From the NCBI GenBank assembly GCA_002315655.1, contig DCHO01000012.1, forward strand, positions 19,632 to 25,405: DNA of 5,774 nucleotides, given 5' to 3'. The DNA comes from Christensenella sp. UBA1750 (GTDB taxonomy: Bacteria > Bacillota > Clostridia > Christensenellales > UBA1750). The notes below the pieces were generated by a model. The model did not search any database. It was not told where the DNA came from and saw nothing but the letters and a program-made list of their open reading frames with translations. Made by a program: the position numbers and the translations under genes. Shown in pieces: positions 1 to 5,774 of the stretch (position 1 is the first letter of the stretch; each line of letters starts with the position of its first letter).

Positions 1-1292
1 TGATCCACCAGCACTTCAAGCTGGTCGATGTGTTCTCCGCTGCGGAAAATATTGTGCTGGGTCTGGAAGAAAAGGGCAAGTACAACCTGAAGCAGGTCAA
101 TGCCAAGGTGCGTGAGATTTCCGAAAAATACGGGTTTGATATTGATCCCGAGAAGAAGATTCACGAAATGTCGGTCTCCGAAAAGCAGACCGTCGAGATC
201 GTGAAGGTGCTTTATCGCGGCGCGGATATTCTCATTCTGGACGAGCCCACCGCCGTTCTGACACCGCAGGAGACCCGCAAGCTCTTTACCGTGCTGCGCA
301 AAATGCGTGACGACGGAAAGGCCATCATCATCATCACCCACAAGCTCAATGAGGTATTGGCGCTGTCCGACCGCGTTTCCGTGCTTCGTCACGGCGAGTA
401 TGTCGGCTCCATCGACACCAAGGACGCCAATGAGAGCATCCTGACCGAAATGATGGTAGGCAAAAAGATCGAATTGAATATTGACCGCAGCGAGCCGAAG
501 AATGCCGTGGATCGGTTGGAAGTTAAGAACCTGAACTGCTTTACCCACGACCATATTCAGACCCTGAAAAATGTGTCCTTTACGGCGCGTTCCGGTGAAA
601 TTTTAGGCGTTGCCGGTATTGCCGGTTCCGGGCAGAAGGAGCTGCTGGAAGCCATTGCCGGTTTGCAGGTCATCGACTCCGGCGATATTCTCTACAATAA
701 CCCCAAGAACAACGAGCAGGAAGACCTGCGCAACAAGACCCCCCTGCAGATTCGTGAGCTGGGCGTTCGTCTGTCCTTCGTTCCTGAGGATCGCTTAGGC
801 ATGGGTCTGGTAGGCTCCATGGACATCACCGACAACATGATGCTCCGCTCCTACCGCCGCGGCAACACTCCGTTCCTGAAGCGCGAAGAACCCAAGACAT
901 TGGCGGAGAGAATCATCAAGAATCTGGAAGTTGTGACCCCCGGCACTGCCATTCCCGTCCGTCGCCTGTCCGGCGGCAACGTGCAGAAGGTGCTGGTCGG
1001 ACGCGAGATCGCCGCGGCGCCCACCGTGCTCATGGCGGCGTACCCCGTCCGCGGTCTGGACATCAACTCCTCTTACCTGATCTATAACCTGCTCAACCAG
1101 CAGAAGGAAAACGGCGTGGCCGTGATTTTCGTCGGTGAAGATCTGGATGTGCTGCTGGAGCTCTGCGACCGCATCTTAGTCATTGCCGGCGGTCGGGTGG
1201 CGGGCATCTGTGATGCAAGAACCACCAAGAAAGAAGAAATCGGTCTGCTGATGACCAAGGCGGACACCATGGAGGAGGCTGCCAATGAGTAA
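1..1292 (+). CDS. Nucleoside/BMP-type ABC importer, double ATP-binding subunit (5' end cut by window)
   Basis: This is the cytoplasmic ATPase of a sugar-type (RbsA/NupO-like) importer, with two nucleotide-binding domains in one chain. The frame is open to the left edge and reads IHQHFKLVDVFSAAENIVLG from base 3, the typical Q-loop region. About 430 residues are visible and relatives run to roughly 510, so some 80-90 N-terminal residues with the first Walker A lie outside. Domain 1 shows a degenerate signature SVSEKQ (171-188), Walker B ILILDEP (228-248) and the H-loop histidine (339-341). Domain 2 shows a Walker A-like GIAGSGQKEL (615-644), an intact LSGGN signature (966-980) and a degenerate Walker B, VLMAAYPVRGLD. 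Domain 2 lacks the P-loop lysine, the Walker B acids and the H-loop histidine, as is common in this family. The stop overlaps the next permease start by 8 bases. Nucleoside specificity is inferred from permease type; other BMP-family substrates are possible. Confidence 0.93.
   Translation, partial: IHQHFKLVDVFSAAENIVLGLEEKGKYNLKQVNAKVREISEKYGFDIDPEKKIHEMSVSEKQTVEIVKVLYRGADILILDEPTAVLTPQETRKLFTVLRKMRDDGKAIIIITHKLNEVLALSDRVSVLRHGEYVGSIDTKDANESILTEMMVGKKIELNIDRSEPKNAVDRLEVKNLNCFTHDHIQTLKNVSFTARSGEILGVAGIAGSGQKELLEAIAGLQVIDSGDILYNNPKNNEQEDLRNKTPLQIRELGVRLSFVPEDRLGMGLVGSMDITDNMMLRSYRRGNTPFLKREEPKTLAERIIKNLEVVTPGTAIPVRRLSGGNVQKVLVGREIAAAPTVLMAAYPVRGLDINSSYLIYNLLNQQKENGVAVIFVGEDLDVLLELCDRILVIAGGRVAGICDARTTKKEEIGLLMTKADTMEEAANE
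1271..1278 (+). promoter_or_regulatory. Ribosome binding site of first permease, inside ATPase gene
   Basis: GGAGGAGG lies 6 bases before the ATG at 1285, within the last codons of the ATPase gene. It supports that ATG as the permease start. Together with the ATGAGTAA overlap it suggests translational coupling, so that ATPase and permease are made in balanced amounts. Confidence 0.75.
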
Positions 1293-2394
1293 CACGACAA
1301 CAAAAGTGCGCGAGCCCCTGATCCGTATGTCCAAGCGCGCTTCCATCATCTGGTGGAAGGCGTGGCTGATCCGTGCGGCCGCCATTATTCTCGCCCTTGT
1401 GTTCTGCGCCGTGATTATCGTGCTAATGACCGGGCAGAATCCCTTTGCGGTTTACGGTTCCCTGATTGCCGGCAACTTCGGCTCCGCCCGCAAGGTGATG
1501 ATTACCCTGCATAAGACCGCCATTCTGCTGTGCATCGCGCTGGGCGTCACCCCGGCCTTCAAAATGAAGTTCTGGAACATCGGCGCCGAAGGTCAGGTGC
1601 TGATGGGTGCGTTAGCCTCTGCCGCCTGCATGATTTATTTAGGCAATGTGCTGCCCACCGCATTGCTTATGCCGGTTACGCTGATCTGCGCCATGGCGGC
1701 AGCCGTGATCTGGTCAATCATTCCGGCGCTGTGCAAGGCCAAATGGAACACCAATGAGACGCTGTTCACCCTGATGCTTAACTATGTGGCGATTCAGTTG
1801 GTGTCCTATGCCATCACCTTCTGGGAAAATCCCTCCGGCTCCAACTCAGTCGGCGTCATCAACCCCAACACCCAGGGCGGCTGGATGCCGCTGCTGTTCG
1901 GGCAGAAATATCTCCTGAACATCGTGATTGTCGCTGCTCTAACCATCTTCATGTATATTTACCTCAAATATTCCAAGCACGGTTATGAGATCGCCGTTGT
2001 CGGTGAATCACAGAACACCGCCCGCTATATCGGTATTGAAGTCAAAAAGGTGATTATCCGCACGCTGGCCTTCACCGGCTGCATCATGGGTCTCATCGGC
2101 ATGATGCTGGTCTGCGGCACCGACCATACCATTTCCGTCGATACCGCCGGAGGACAGGGCTTCACCGCCATCGTGGTCTCCTGGCTGGCCAAGTTCAACC
2201 CCATCTTCATGTCCTTGACCTCCTTCCTCATCATCTTCATGCAGCGCGGTGCTTCGGAGATCGCCACCACCTTCCGCCTCAATGAATCCGTCGCGGATGT
2301 GCTCACCGGCATCATCCTGTTCTTCATCATCGGCTGCGAGTTCTTCATCAATTACAAGGTCAGCTTCCGCCATGCGCACGAGGAGGGAAAATAA
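1285..2394 (+). CDS. Nucleoside-type ABC importer permease 1 (NupP/YufP-like)
   Basis: This 369-residue polytopic membrane protein belongs to the branched-chain/ribose-type permease superfamily and forms half of the translocation pore. Family hallmarks are FWNIGAEGQVLMGAL (residues 96-110; relatives read FNIGAEGQ), KAKWNTNETLFTLMLNYVA (151-169), the coupling-loop-like GYEIAVVGESQNTARYIGI (233-251) and GGQGFTAIVVSWLAKFNP (289-306). The charged N-terminus precedes a first membrane segment near residues 28-49. Further hydrophobic stretches lie near 78-92, 102-120, 125-150, 161-180, 210-228, 258-278, 293-320 and 337-357. It overlaps the ATPase gene by 8 bases and ends directly against the second permease. 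Its length and these motifs match the larger of the two permeases in nup-type operons. Nucleoside uptake is inferred from family resemblance; the sequence does not prove the substrate. Confidence 0.92.
   Translation: MSNTTTKVREPLIRMSKRASIIWWKAWLIRAAAIILALVFCAVIIVLMTGQNPFAVYGSLIAGNFGSARKVMITLHKTAILLCIALGVTPAFKMKFWNIGAEGQVLMGALASAACMIYLGNVLPTALLMPVTLICAMAAAVIWSIIPALCKAKWNTNETLFTLMLNYVAIQLVSYAITFWENPSGSNSVGVINPNTQGGWMPLLFGQKYLLNIVIVAALTIFMYIYLKYSKHGYEIAVVGESQNTARYIGIEVKKVIIRTLAFTGCIMGLIGMMLVCGTDHTISVDTAGGQGFTAIVVSWLAKFNPIFMSLTSFLIIFMQRGASEIATTFRLNESVADVLTGIILFFIIGCEFFINYKVSFRHAHEEGK
2381..2387 (+). promoter_or_regulatory. Ribosome binding site of second permease
   Basis: AGGAGGG lies 7 bases before the ATG at 2395, inside the end of the first permease gene. 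The TAA of that gene (2392-2394) touches the ATG with no gap. This fixes the second permease start and fits coupled translation. Confidence 0.75.
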
Positions 2395-3378
2395 ATGATT
2401 GCGGTAATTTTCTCTTTCATCAAGCAGGCCATCATTCAGGGCATTCCGCTGCTCTTCGGCTCCACGGGCGAGATCATCACCGAAAAGAGCGGCAACATGA
2501 ACTTAGGCGTTCCCGGCATCATGTATATCGGCGGCATCGCGGGCATCATGGGCTCTTACTTCTATGAGAAGTCCGGCGCGGTCATGAATCCCGTGCTTGG
2601 CATCCTGATCCCGCTGCTGTGCTCCTTTGCCGCGTCCGTCCTCATGGCGCTCATCTTCTGCTTCCTGACAGTCACCCTGCGTGCCAATCAGAACGTCACC
2701 GGCCTTGCCCTGACCACCTTCGGTGTGGGCGTCGGCAACTTCTTCGGCGGCTCCTTGACCACCCTTGTCGGCGCGGAAGGCACCATCTCCGTTGTGACCT
2801 CCGGTCTGTATTTCAAGGCGACCCTGCCCTTTGCAAGCAAGCTCGGTATCTTCGGCGATACCTTCCTGTCCTTCGGTTTCCTTGCGTATCTGGCCATCAT
2901 CATTGCCCTTGTGGCACAGTGGTTCATGAACCACACCCGTGCCGGTCTCTCCCTGCGTGCTGTGGGTGAAAGTCCCGCAACCGCAGACGCTGCCGGCATC
3001 AACGTCACCAAGACCAAGTACCTTGCCACCTGCTTGGGCGGCGGCGTTGCCGGATTAGGCGGCCTTTACTTCATCATGGACTACATCGGCGGCACCTGGA
3101 CGAACGGCGGCTTCGGCGACCGCGGCTGGTTGGCCATCGCGCTGGTCATCTTCGCCCTGTGGAAGCCCGCTTCCTCTATCTTAGGCTCCATCCTCTTCGG
3201 CGGCCTGTATATCCTGTACCTCTACATTCCCGGCCTCTCCCGTTCCTCACAGGAAATTTTCAAGATGCTGCCCTACATTGTCACCATCGCAGTGCTCATC
3301 TTTATTTCCATCCGTGACCGCAGAGAAAACCAACCCCCGGAATCCTTGGGATTGTCGTACTTCCGAGAAGAACGATAA
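2395..3378 (+). CDS. Nucleoside-type ABC importer permease 2 (NupQ/YufQ-like)
   Basis: This 327-residue integral membrane protein would pair with the preceding permease as the second pore subunit. It is homologous to that permease but shorter. Diagnostic stretches are GEIITEKSGNMNLGVPGIM (residues 25-43; relatives read GE-ISE+-G-LNLG-EGMM), the coupling-loop-like HTRAGLSLRAVGESPATADA (180-199) followed by AGINV, and GDRGWLAIALVIFALWKPAS (241-260). Hydrophobic segments fall near residues 5-21, 41-55, 66-95, 101-118, 157-177, 208-228, 244-275 and 291-306. The polar C-terminal tail ends in SLGLSYFREER. Start and stop are clear: the ATG abuts the previous stop and has a strong ribosome binding site, and an intrinsic terminator begins about 15 bases after its TAA, making it the last gene of the importer operon. 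The substrate (probably nucleosides) is inferred from family. Confidence 0.92.
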   Translation: MIAVIFSFIKQAIIQGIPLLFGSTGEIITEKSGNMNLGVPGIMYIGGIAGIMGSYFYEKSGAVMNPVLGILIPLLCSFAASVLMALIFCFLTVTLRANQNVTGLALTTFGVGVGNFFGGSLTTLVGAEGTISVVTSGLYFKATLPFASKLGIFGDTFLSFGFLAYLAIIIALVAQWFMNHTRAGLSLRAVGESPATADAAGINVTKTKYLATCLGGGVAGLGGLYFIMDYIGGTWTNGGFGDRGWLAIALVIFALWKPASSILGSILFGGLYILYLYIPGLSRSSQEIFKMLPYIVTIAVLIFISIRDRRENQPPESLGLSYFREER

Positions 3379-3393
3379 ATACTGTATTTACGC

Positions 3394-3441
3394 AAAAAAC
3401 GCTTCTGTTTTTCACCATGAGAAACAGAGGTGTTTTCTTTT
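3394..3441 (+). terminator. Rho-independent terminator of the ABC importer operon
   Basis: Bases 3396-3413 pair with 3419-3436 over 18 base pairs (three are G-T wobbles: 3401-3431, 3403-3429, 3411-3421), leaving a 5-base loop ACCAT. The 3' side runs into TTTTCTTTT (3433-3441). An A-run (3394-3399) on the other side gives the mirror structure a T-run, so it could also stop transcription on the - strand. It lies about 15 bases after the second permease and separates the importer operon from the downstream pair. Confidence 0.88.
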
Positions 3442-3455
3442 GGATAACAGGAAGG

Positions 3456-3483
3456 ATGAAAGGGAACAAACGGCGAATATAAT
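3456..3483 (+). promoter_or_regulatory. Candidate sigma-70/sigma-A promoter for the DUF1538-PII unit
   Basis: A perfect TATAAT sits at 3478-3483. A weak -35 candidate ATGAAA (3456-3461, 4 of 6 matches to TTGACA) lies 16 bases upstream. Transcription would begin near 3490, leaving a leader of about 30 bases before the ATG at 3520. Its position just after a strong terminator, in a locally A+T-rich stretch, supports it. The poor -35 hexamer suggests either a modest promoter or a need for an activator, but I see no clear operator. Confidence 0.6.
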
Positions 3484-3506
3484 TAGTTGAATGATTAACG
3501 GTATGG

Positions 3507-3513
3507 AAGGAGG
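3507..3513 (+). promoter_or_regulatory. Ribosome binding site of the DUF1538 gene
   Basis: AAGGAGG, a consensus Shine-Dalgarno, lies 6 bases before the ATG at 3520 and decides that start. Confidence 0.8.
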
Positions 3514-3519
3514 CGCGTC

Positions 3520-5025
3520 ATGCCTACGGATTTCAGAGAAAAGATCAACGATTCATTAAAGGCAGTGCTGCCCATCACGGGCATTGTGATGGTGCTTTGC
3601 GTGACGGTGGCCTCCATGCCGCTTGCCCCCCTGATGCTGTTCCTTGTGGGCGCGGTGCTGCTGGTGGTCGGAATGGGACTGTTCAATGTGGGCGCGGACA
3701 TGGCCATGATGCCCATCGGGCAGAAGGTCGGCCTGTTCCTCTCCCGCACCGGGAAACTCAAGCTGATTCTGATTTCCAGCTTCTTCATCGGCGCGCTCAT
3801 CACCATGGCGGAGCCGGATCTGAACGTGCTGGCCGGGCAGATTCCCGGCGTGCCGGATGAGACGATCATCTGGTGTGTGGCCATCGGCGTGGGCTTGTTT
3901 CTGGTGCTGGCGTTCCTGCGGACGTTGCTTTCCTGGAACCTGAATTTCCTGCTTCTGCTGTGCTACGGTCTTGTGTTTACTTTGGCGGCCTTTGTGCCGG
4001 GAGATTTCCTGGCCGTGGCCTTTGATTCCGGCGGCGTTACCACAGGCCCCATCACCGTGCCCTTTATCATGGCACTGGGCATCGGTCTTTCCTCCATGGG
4101 AAAGGACGATTCCGGCTCCAACGATTTCGGCCTCATCGGGCTTTGCTCCGTCGGCCCTATTCTGTCCGTGCTGATTTTGAGCCTGATCTATCGCTCCGGC
4201 GGCGGCAGCTACACGCCGCTGTCCATCCCGGAATTGTCTTCCACCAAGGAAGTCTGGATGCAGTTCCAGTCCTCCTTCACGGATTACGCCAAAGAGGTCA
4301 CATCGGCGCTGCTGCCTGTGCTCATTCTCTTTCTGACCTTCCAGTTCATCTTCCTGCGGCTCAACAAAAAGACGCTCATCCGCATCACATTAGGCATTGT
4401 CTATACCTTTGTGGGGCTGACGCTGTTCTTAACCGGGGTGAATGTGGGCTTCATGCCGGCGGGCAATTACATCGGCTCGCGGCTGGCGGCATTGCCGTAC
4501 AACTGGATTCTGATTCCTCTGGGAATGCTCATCGGCTTCTTCATCGTCAAGGCCGAGCCTGCCGTCGGCGTGCTGGGACGGCAGGTGGAGGACATTACCG
4601 ACGGCGCGATTTCCCAGAAGACCATTCTTGTGGGTCTGTCAATCTCCATGGCGTTGTCCGTCGGCCTGTCCATGGTGCGTGTGCTTACCGGCATTTCGAT
4701 TCTGTGGTTCTTAATTCCCGGCTATGTCGTGGCGTTGGGGCTTTCCTTTGTGGTACCCAAGATATTCACCGCCGTGGCCTTCGACTCCGGCGGCGTGGCT
4801 TCCGGCCCCATGACCGCGACCTTCCTGCTGCCCTTTGCCATGGGCGCGGTGGAGGCGCTGGGCGGGAATGTGCTGCAGGATGCCTTCGGCATTGTGGCTA
4901 TGGTCGCCATGACCCCGCTTGTGACACTGCAGCTCATCGGGCTCGTCTACAAACTGCGTACAAAGCACAAAAAGCCAAAGGTGGAATACGAAATTCACGA
5001 AGAAACCATCATCGAACTGATGTAG
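3520..5025 (+). CDS. DUF1538 family membrane protein with two homologous halves, putative transporter
   Basis: This is a 501-residue, very hydrophobic inner-membrane protein. Two halves repeat with an offset of about 248-253 residues. Half 1 carries MAEPDLNVLAGQI (96-108) and AVAFDSGGVTTGPITV (165-180). Half 2 carries KAEPAVGVLGRQV (344-356) and AVAFDSGGVASGPMTA (418-433). A third pair is GLFNVGADMAMMPIGQ (53-68) with LFLTGVNVGFMPAGNY (302-317). I count about seven hydrophobic segments per half. The acidic residues E98, D169, E346 and D422 sit in repeated motifs within or beside membrane stretches and could bind a cation or proton (inference). From memory, a pair of DUF1538 proteins (UmpA and UmpB) from Halomonas was reported as a Na+(Li+,K+)/H+ antiporter, so this may be a fused equivalent; the substrate here is unknown. 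The charged C-terminal tail (478-501) is probably cytoplasmic. A PII-like gene follows after 13 bases, suggesting regulation by that protein. Family assignment is firm and function is not. Confidence 0.88.
   Translation: MPTDFREKINDSLKAVLPITGIVMVLCVTVASMPLAPLMLFLVGAVLLVVGMGLFNVGADMAMMPIGQKVGLFLSRTGKLKLILISSFFIGALITMAEPDLNVLAGQIPGVPDETIIWCVAIGVGLFLVLAFLRTLLSWNLNFLLLLCYGLVFTLAAFVPGDFLAVAFDSGGVTTGPITVPFIMALGIGLSSMGKDDSGSNDFGLIGLCSVGPILSVLILSLIYRSGGGSYTPLSIPELSSTKEVWMQFQSSFTDYAKEVTSALLPVLILFLTFQFIFLRLNKKTLIRITLGIVYTFVGLTLFLTGVNVGFMPAGNYIGSRLAALPYNWILIPLGMLIGFFIVKAEPAVGVLGRQVEDITDGAISQKTILVGLSISMALSVGLSMVRVLTGISILWFLIPGYVVALGLSFVVPKIFTAVAFDSGGVASGPMTATFLLPFAMGAVEALGGNVLQDAFGIVAMVAMTPLVTLQLIGLVYKLRTKHKKPKVEYEIHEETIIELM
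4012..4086 (+). repeat. DUF1538 internal repeat, copy 1 of the FDSGG motif
   Basis: Residues 165-189 of the DUF1538 protein contain AVAFDSGGVTTGPITV and then a hydrophobic stretch ending ALGIG. It matches residues 418-442 closely: the first nine residues are identical, and the flanking G-P is conserved. The match is at protein level and marks an ancient gene duplication, not a recent DNA repeat. Confidence 0.85.
4771..4845 (+). repeat. DUF1538 internal repeat, copy 2 of the FDSGG motif
   Basis: Residues 418-442 contain AVAFDSGGVASGPMTA followed by a hydrophobic stretch ending PFAMG. This is the second-half partner of residues 165-189. Retention of FDSGG in both halves implies that both sites are under constraint. 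Confidence 0.85.
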
Positions 5026-5032
5026 AAAGGAG
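5026..5032 (+). promoter_or_regulatory. Ribosome binding site of the tandem PII-like gene
   Basis: AAAGGAG begins right after the DUF1538 stop codon and lies 6 bases before the ATG at 5039. It fixes that start and shows there is no room for a separate promoter in the 13-base gap, so the two genes should share a transcript. Confidence 0.75.
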
Positions 5033-5038
5033 CGCGGC

Positions 5039-5728
5039 ATGAGCCTGCATTGCCTGTTTGCCATTGTCCCGCCGAGAGAGGGCGTGAAGGTCTCCAACGT
5101 CTGCGCGCAGGCGCACATCGCGGAGGCGTTGGTGCTGCAGGCGCACGGCACCGTCAAGAGCAGCCTTAGGCAGATGATCGGCATGGATTCCCACGAAAAG
5201 GAGCTGGTGATGGCGATCGGCGAGGAAAAGCGCATCCGGGAAGTGCTGCCCGCCCTCAAATTGCAGCTCCATTTAAGCCACGCCGGACACGGCATCGCTT
5301 TCACCACGCCGCTTTCCGGCATTGCGCTCTCCACATTGGAAAGAGTCAGCGGGGAGAAAACGGCGCAGGATTATCTGAACAGGGAGAAAAAGGACATGAA
5401 GGACAATTACACCCATGATCTGCTGGTGGCCGTGATGGACGGCGAAGCAACCGATGCCGTGTTTGACGCGGCGCGGGCGCAGGGCTGCCGGGGCGGCACC
5501 ATTCTGCACGGCAGGGACGCGGCAAAGGAAGGGCACCTGCTTTTCGGCAGAGCATTGCAGCCGGAAAAGGACATTCTGCTGGTGCTGGTCATGCGGGAGA
5601 ACAAGCCCCGCATCTTAAAGGCCATCTGCGAGGCCATCCAGCGCGAAACCGGTGAGGACGGCTTTGCCTTCTCTCTGCCCGTGTCCGATTTGACCGGCCT
5701 TGCGGGTCTGGTCAAGGTGGATTCCTAA
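5039..5728 (+). CDS. Tandem PII-like signalling protein (two PII domains in one chain)
   Basis: This 229-residue soluble protein has two PII-like ferredoxin-fold domains: domain 1 about residues 2-99, a charged linker about 100-124, and domain 2 about 125-222. Classical PII proteins (GlnB/GlnK) are about 112 residues. The halves align at the end of each domain, GHGIAFTTPLSGIAL (83-97) against EDGFAFSLPVSDLTGL (206-221), both resembling the GDGKIFV-PV segment of GlnB. They also align at HEKELVMAIGEEKRIREVL against PEKDILLVLVMRENKPRIL. Domain 2 starts with a clear first strand and helix, DLLVAVMDGEATDAVFDAAR, then GCRGGTILHGRDA as in the strand leading to the T-loop. The ATP-phosphate lysine of GDGKIF is replaced by I86 and F209, and no tyrosine lies in either T-loop region, so classical uridylylation is not expected. 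PII proteins regulate enzymes and transporters by direct contact; the likely partner is the DUF1538 protein encoded 13 bases upstream (inference). Ligand unknown. Confidence 0.82.
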   Translation: MSLHCLFAIVPPREGVKVSNVCAQAHIAEALVLQAHGTVKSSLRQMIGMDSHEKELVMAIGEEKRIREVLPALKLQLHLSHAGHGIAFTTPLSGIALSTLERVSGEKTAQDYLNREKKDMKDNYTHDLLVAVMDGEATDAVFDAARAQGCRGGTILHGRDAAKEGHLLFGRALQPEKDILLVLVMRENKPRILKAICEAIQRETGEDGFAFSLPVSDLTGLAGLVKVDS

Positions 5729-5752
5729 GGCAACACCGCCCAACTCGGTGGC

Positions 5753-5771
5753 GGCATTGACGATGCCTTTT
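5753..5771 (+). terminator. Weak candidate terminator after the PII-like gene
   Basis: GGCAT (5753-5757) pairs with ATGCC (5763-5767) around a 5-base loop, followed by TTTT (5768-5771). An alternative outer stem pairs AAGGCA (5727-5732) with TGCCTT (5764-5769), enclosing a CACCG/CGGTG hairpin (5734-5738 with 5746-5750). The short stem and the nearby window edge make this tentative. Confidence 0.3.
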
Positions 5772-5774
5772 CCG

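Noticed and set aside
30..1292. GTG at 30 as the start of the ATPase gene
   Set aside because: The frame is open to the left edge and the residues before it (IHQHFKLVD) are the conserved Q-loop region of the family, so the gene starts outside the window.
3278..3490. 70-codon + strand frame running through the terminator
   Set aside because: It starts inside the second permease, crosses the terminator hairpin and has no family resemblance.
3487..3492. TTGAAT as a -35 box of a second promoter
   Set aside because: No plausible -10 element lies 16-18 bases downstream; that region is the Shine-Dalgarno.
3379..3519. Riboswitch or attenuator in the intergenic region
   Set aside because: The hairpin lies upstream of the predicted promoter, the leader is only about 30 bases, and no known riboswitch core is visible. 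A plain terminator explains it.
4143..5042. 299-codon open frame on the + strand overlapping the DUF1538 gene
   Set aside because: It lies in another frame of a well-supported gene, has Arg/His/Cys/Gly-rich low-information composition and no ribosome binding site. It is a G+C-driven shadow.
4711..5334. 207-codon open frame on the - strand
   Set aside because: It is antisense to both the DUF1538 and PII-like genes, matches no family I recognise and has no ribosome binding site that I can see. It is a shadow frame.
5725..5774. Possible 3' end of a convergent gene on the - strand, with a stop at 5727-5725
   Set aside because: Only 15 codons are open before the edge, which happens by chance about half the time, and no domain can be recognised.

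Overview
The window holds five genes, all on the + strand, in two apparent transcription units. Moderately high G+C (mid to upper 50s percent by eye), strong AGGAGG-type ribosome binding sites, tight gene packing and a Bacillota-type nucleoside ABC operon point to a Clostridia-like bacterium, perhaps of the Oscillospiraceae. That placement is an inference with low to moderate confidence. Nothing in the window indicates a plasmid, phage, transposon or CRISPR.

Region 1 (1-3378) is the distal part of a nucleoside/BMP-type ABC importer operon, comparable to nupNOPQ (yufNOPQ) of Bacillus subtilis. It begins inside the gene for the double ATPase subunit, whose start lies left of the window. Two different inner-membrane permeases follow. 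The ATPase and first permease overlap by 8 bases, and the two permeases abut directly, so they are very likely co-translated. The substrate-binding lipoprotein expected for such a system is not in the window and may lie upstream.

Region 2 (3379-3519) separates the units. It contains a strong intrinsic terminator (about 3394-3441), then a plausible promoter with a perfect TATAAT, then a short leader with a consensus Shine-Dalgarno.

Region 3 (3520-5728) is a two-gene unit. The first gene encodes a 501-residue DUF1538 membrane protein made of two homologous halves, each with an AEP motif and an FDSGGV-x-(T/S)-GP motif. Thirteen bases later comes a 229-residue protein made of two tandem PII-like domains, both lacking the usual ATP-phosphate lysine and the uridylylated T-loop tyrosine. 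PII proteins commonly control membrane transporters by direct contact. The simplest reading is a transporter (possibly a cation/proton antiporter) with a dedicated, divergent, tandem-PII regulator. This pair is the most interesting content here and its function is not settled by the sequence.

Region 4 (5729-5774) is a short tail with possible hairpins, too short to classify.
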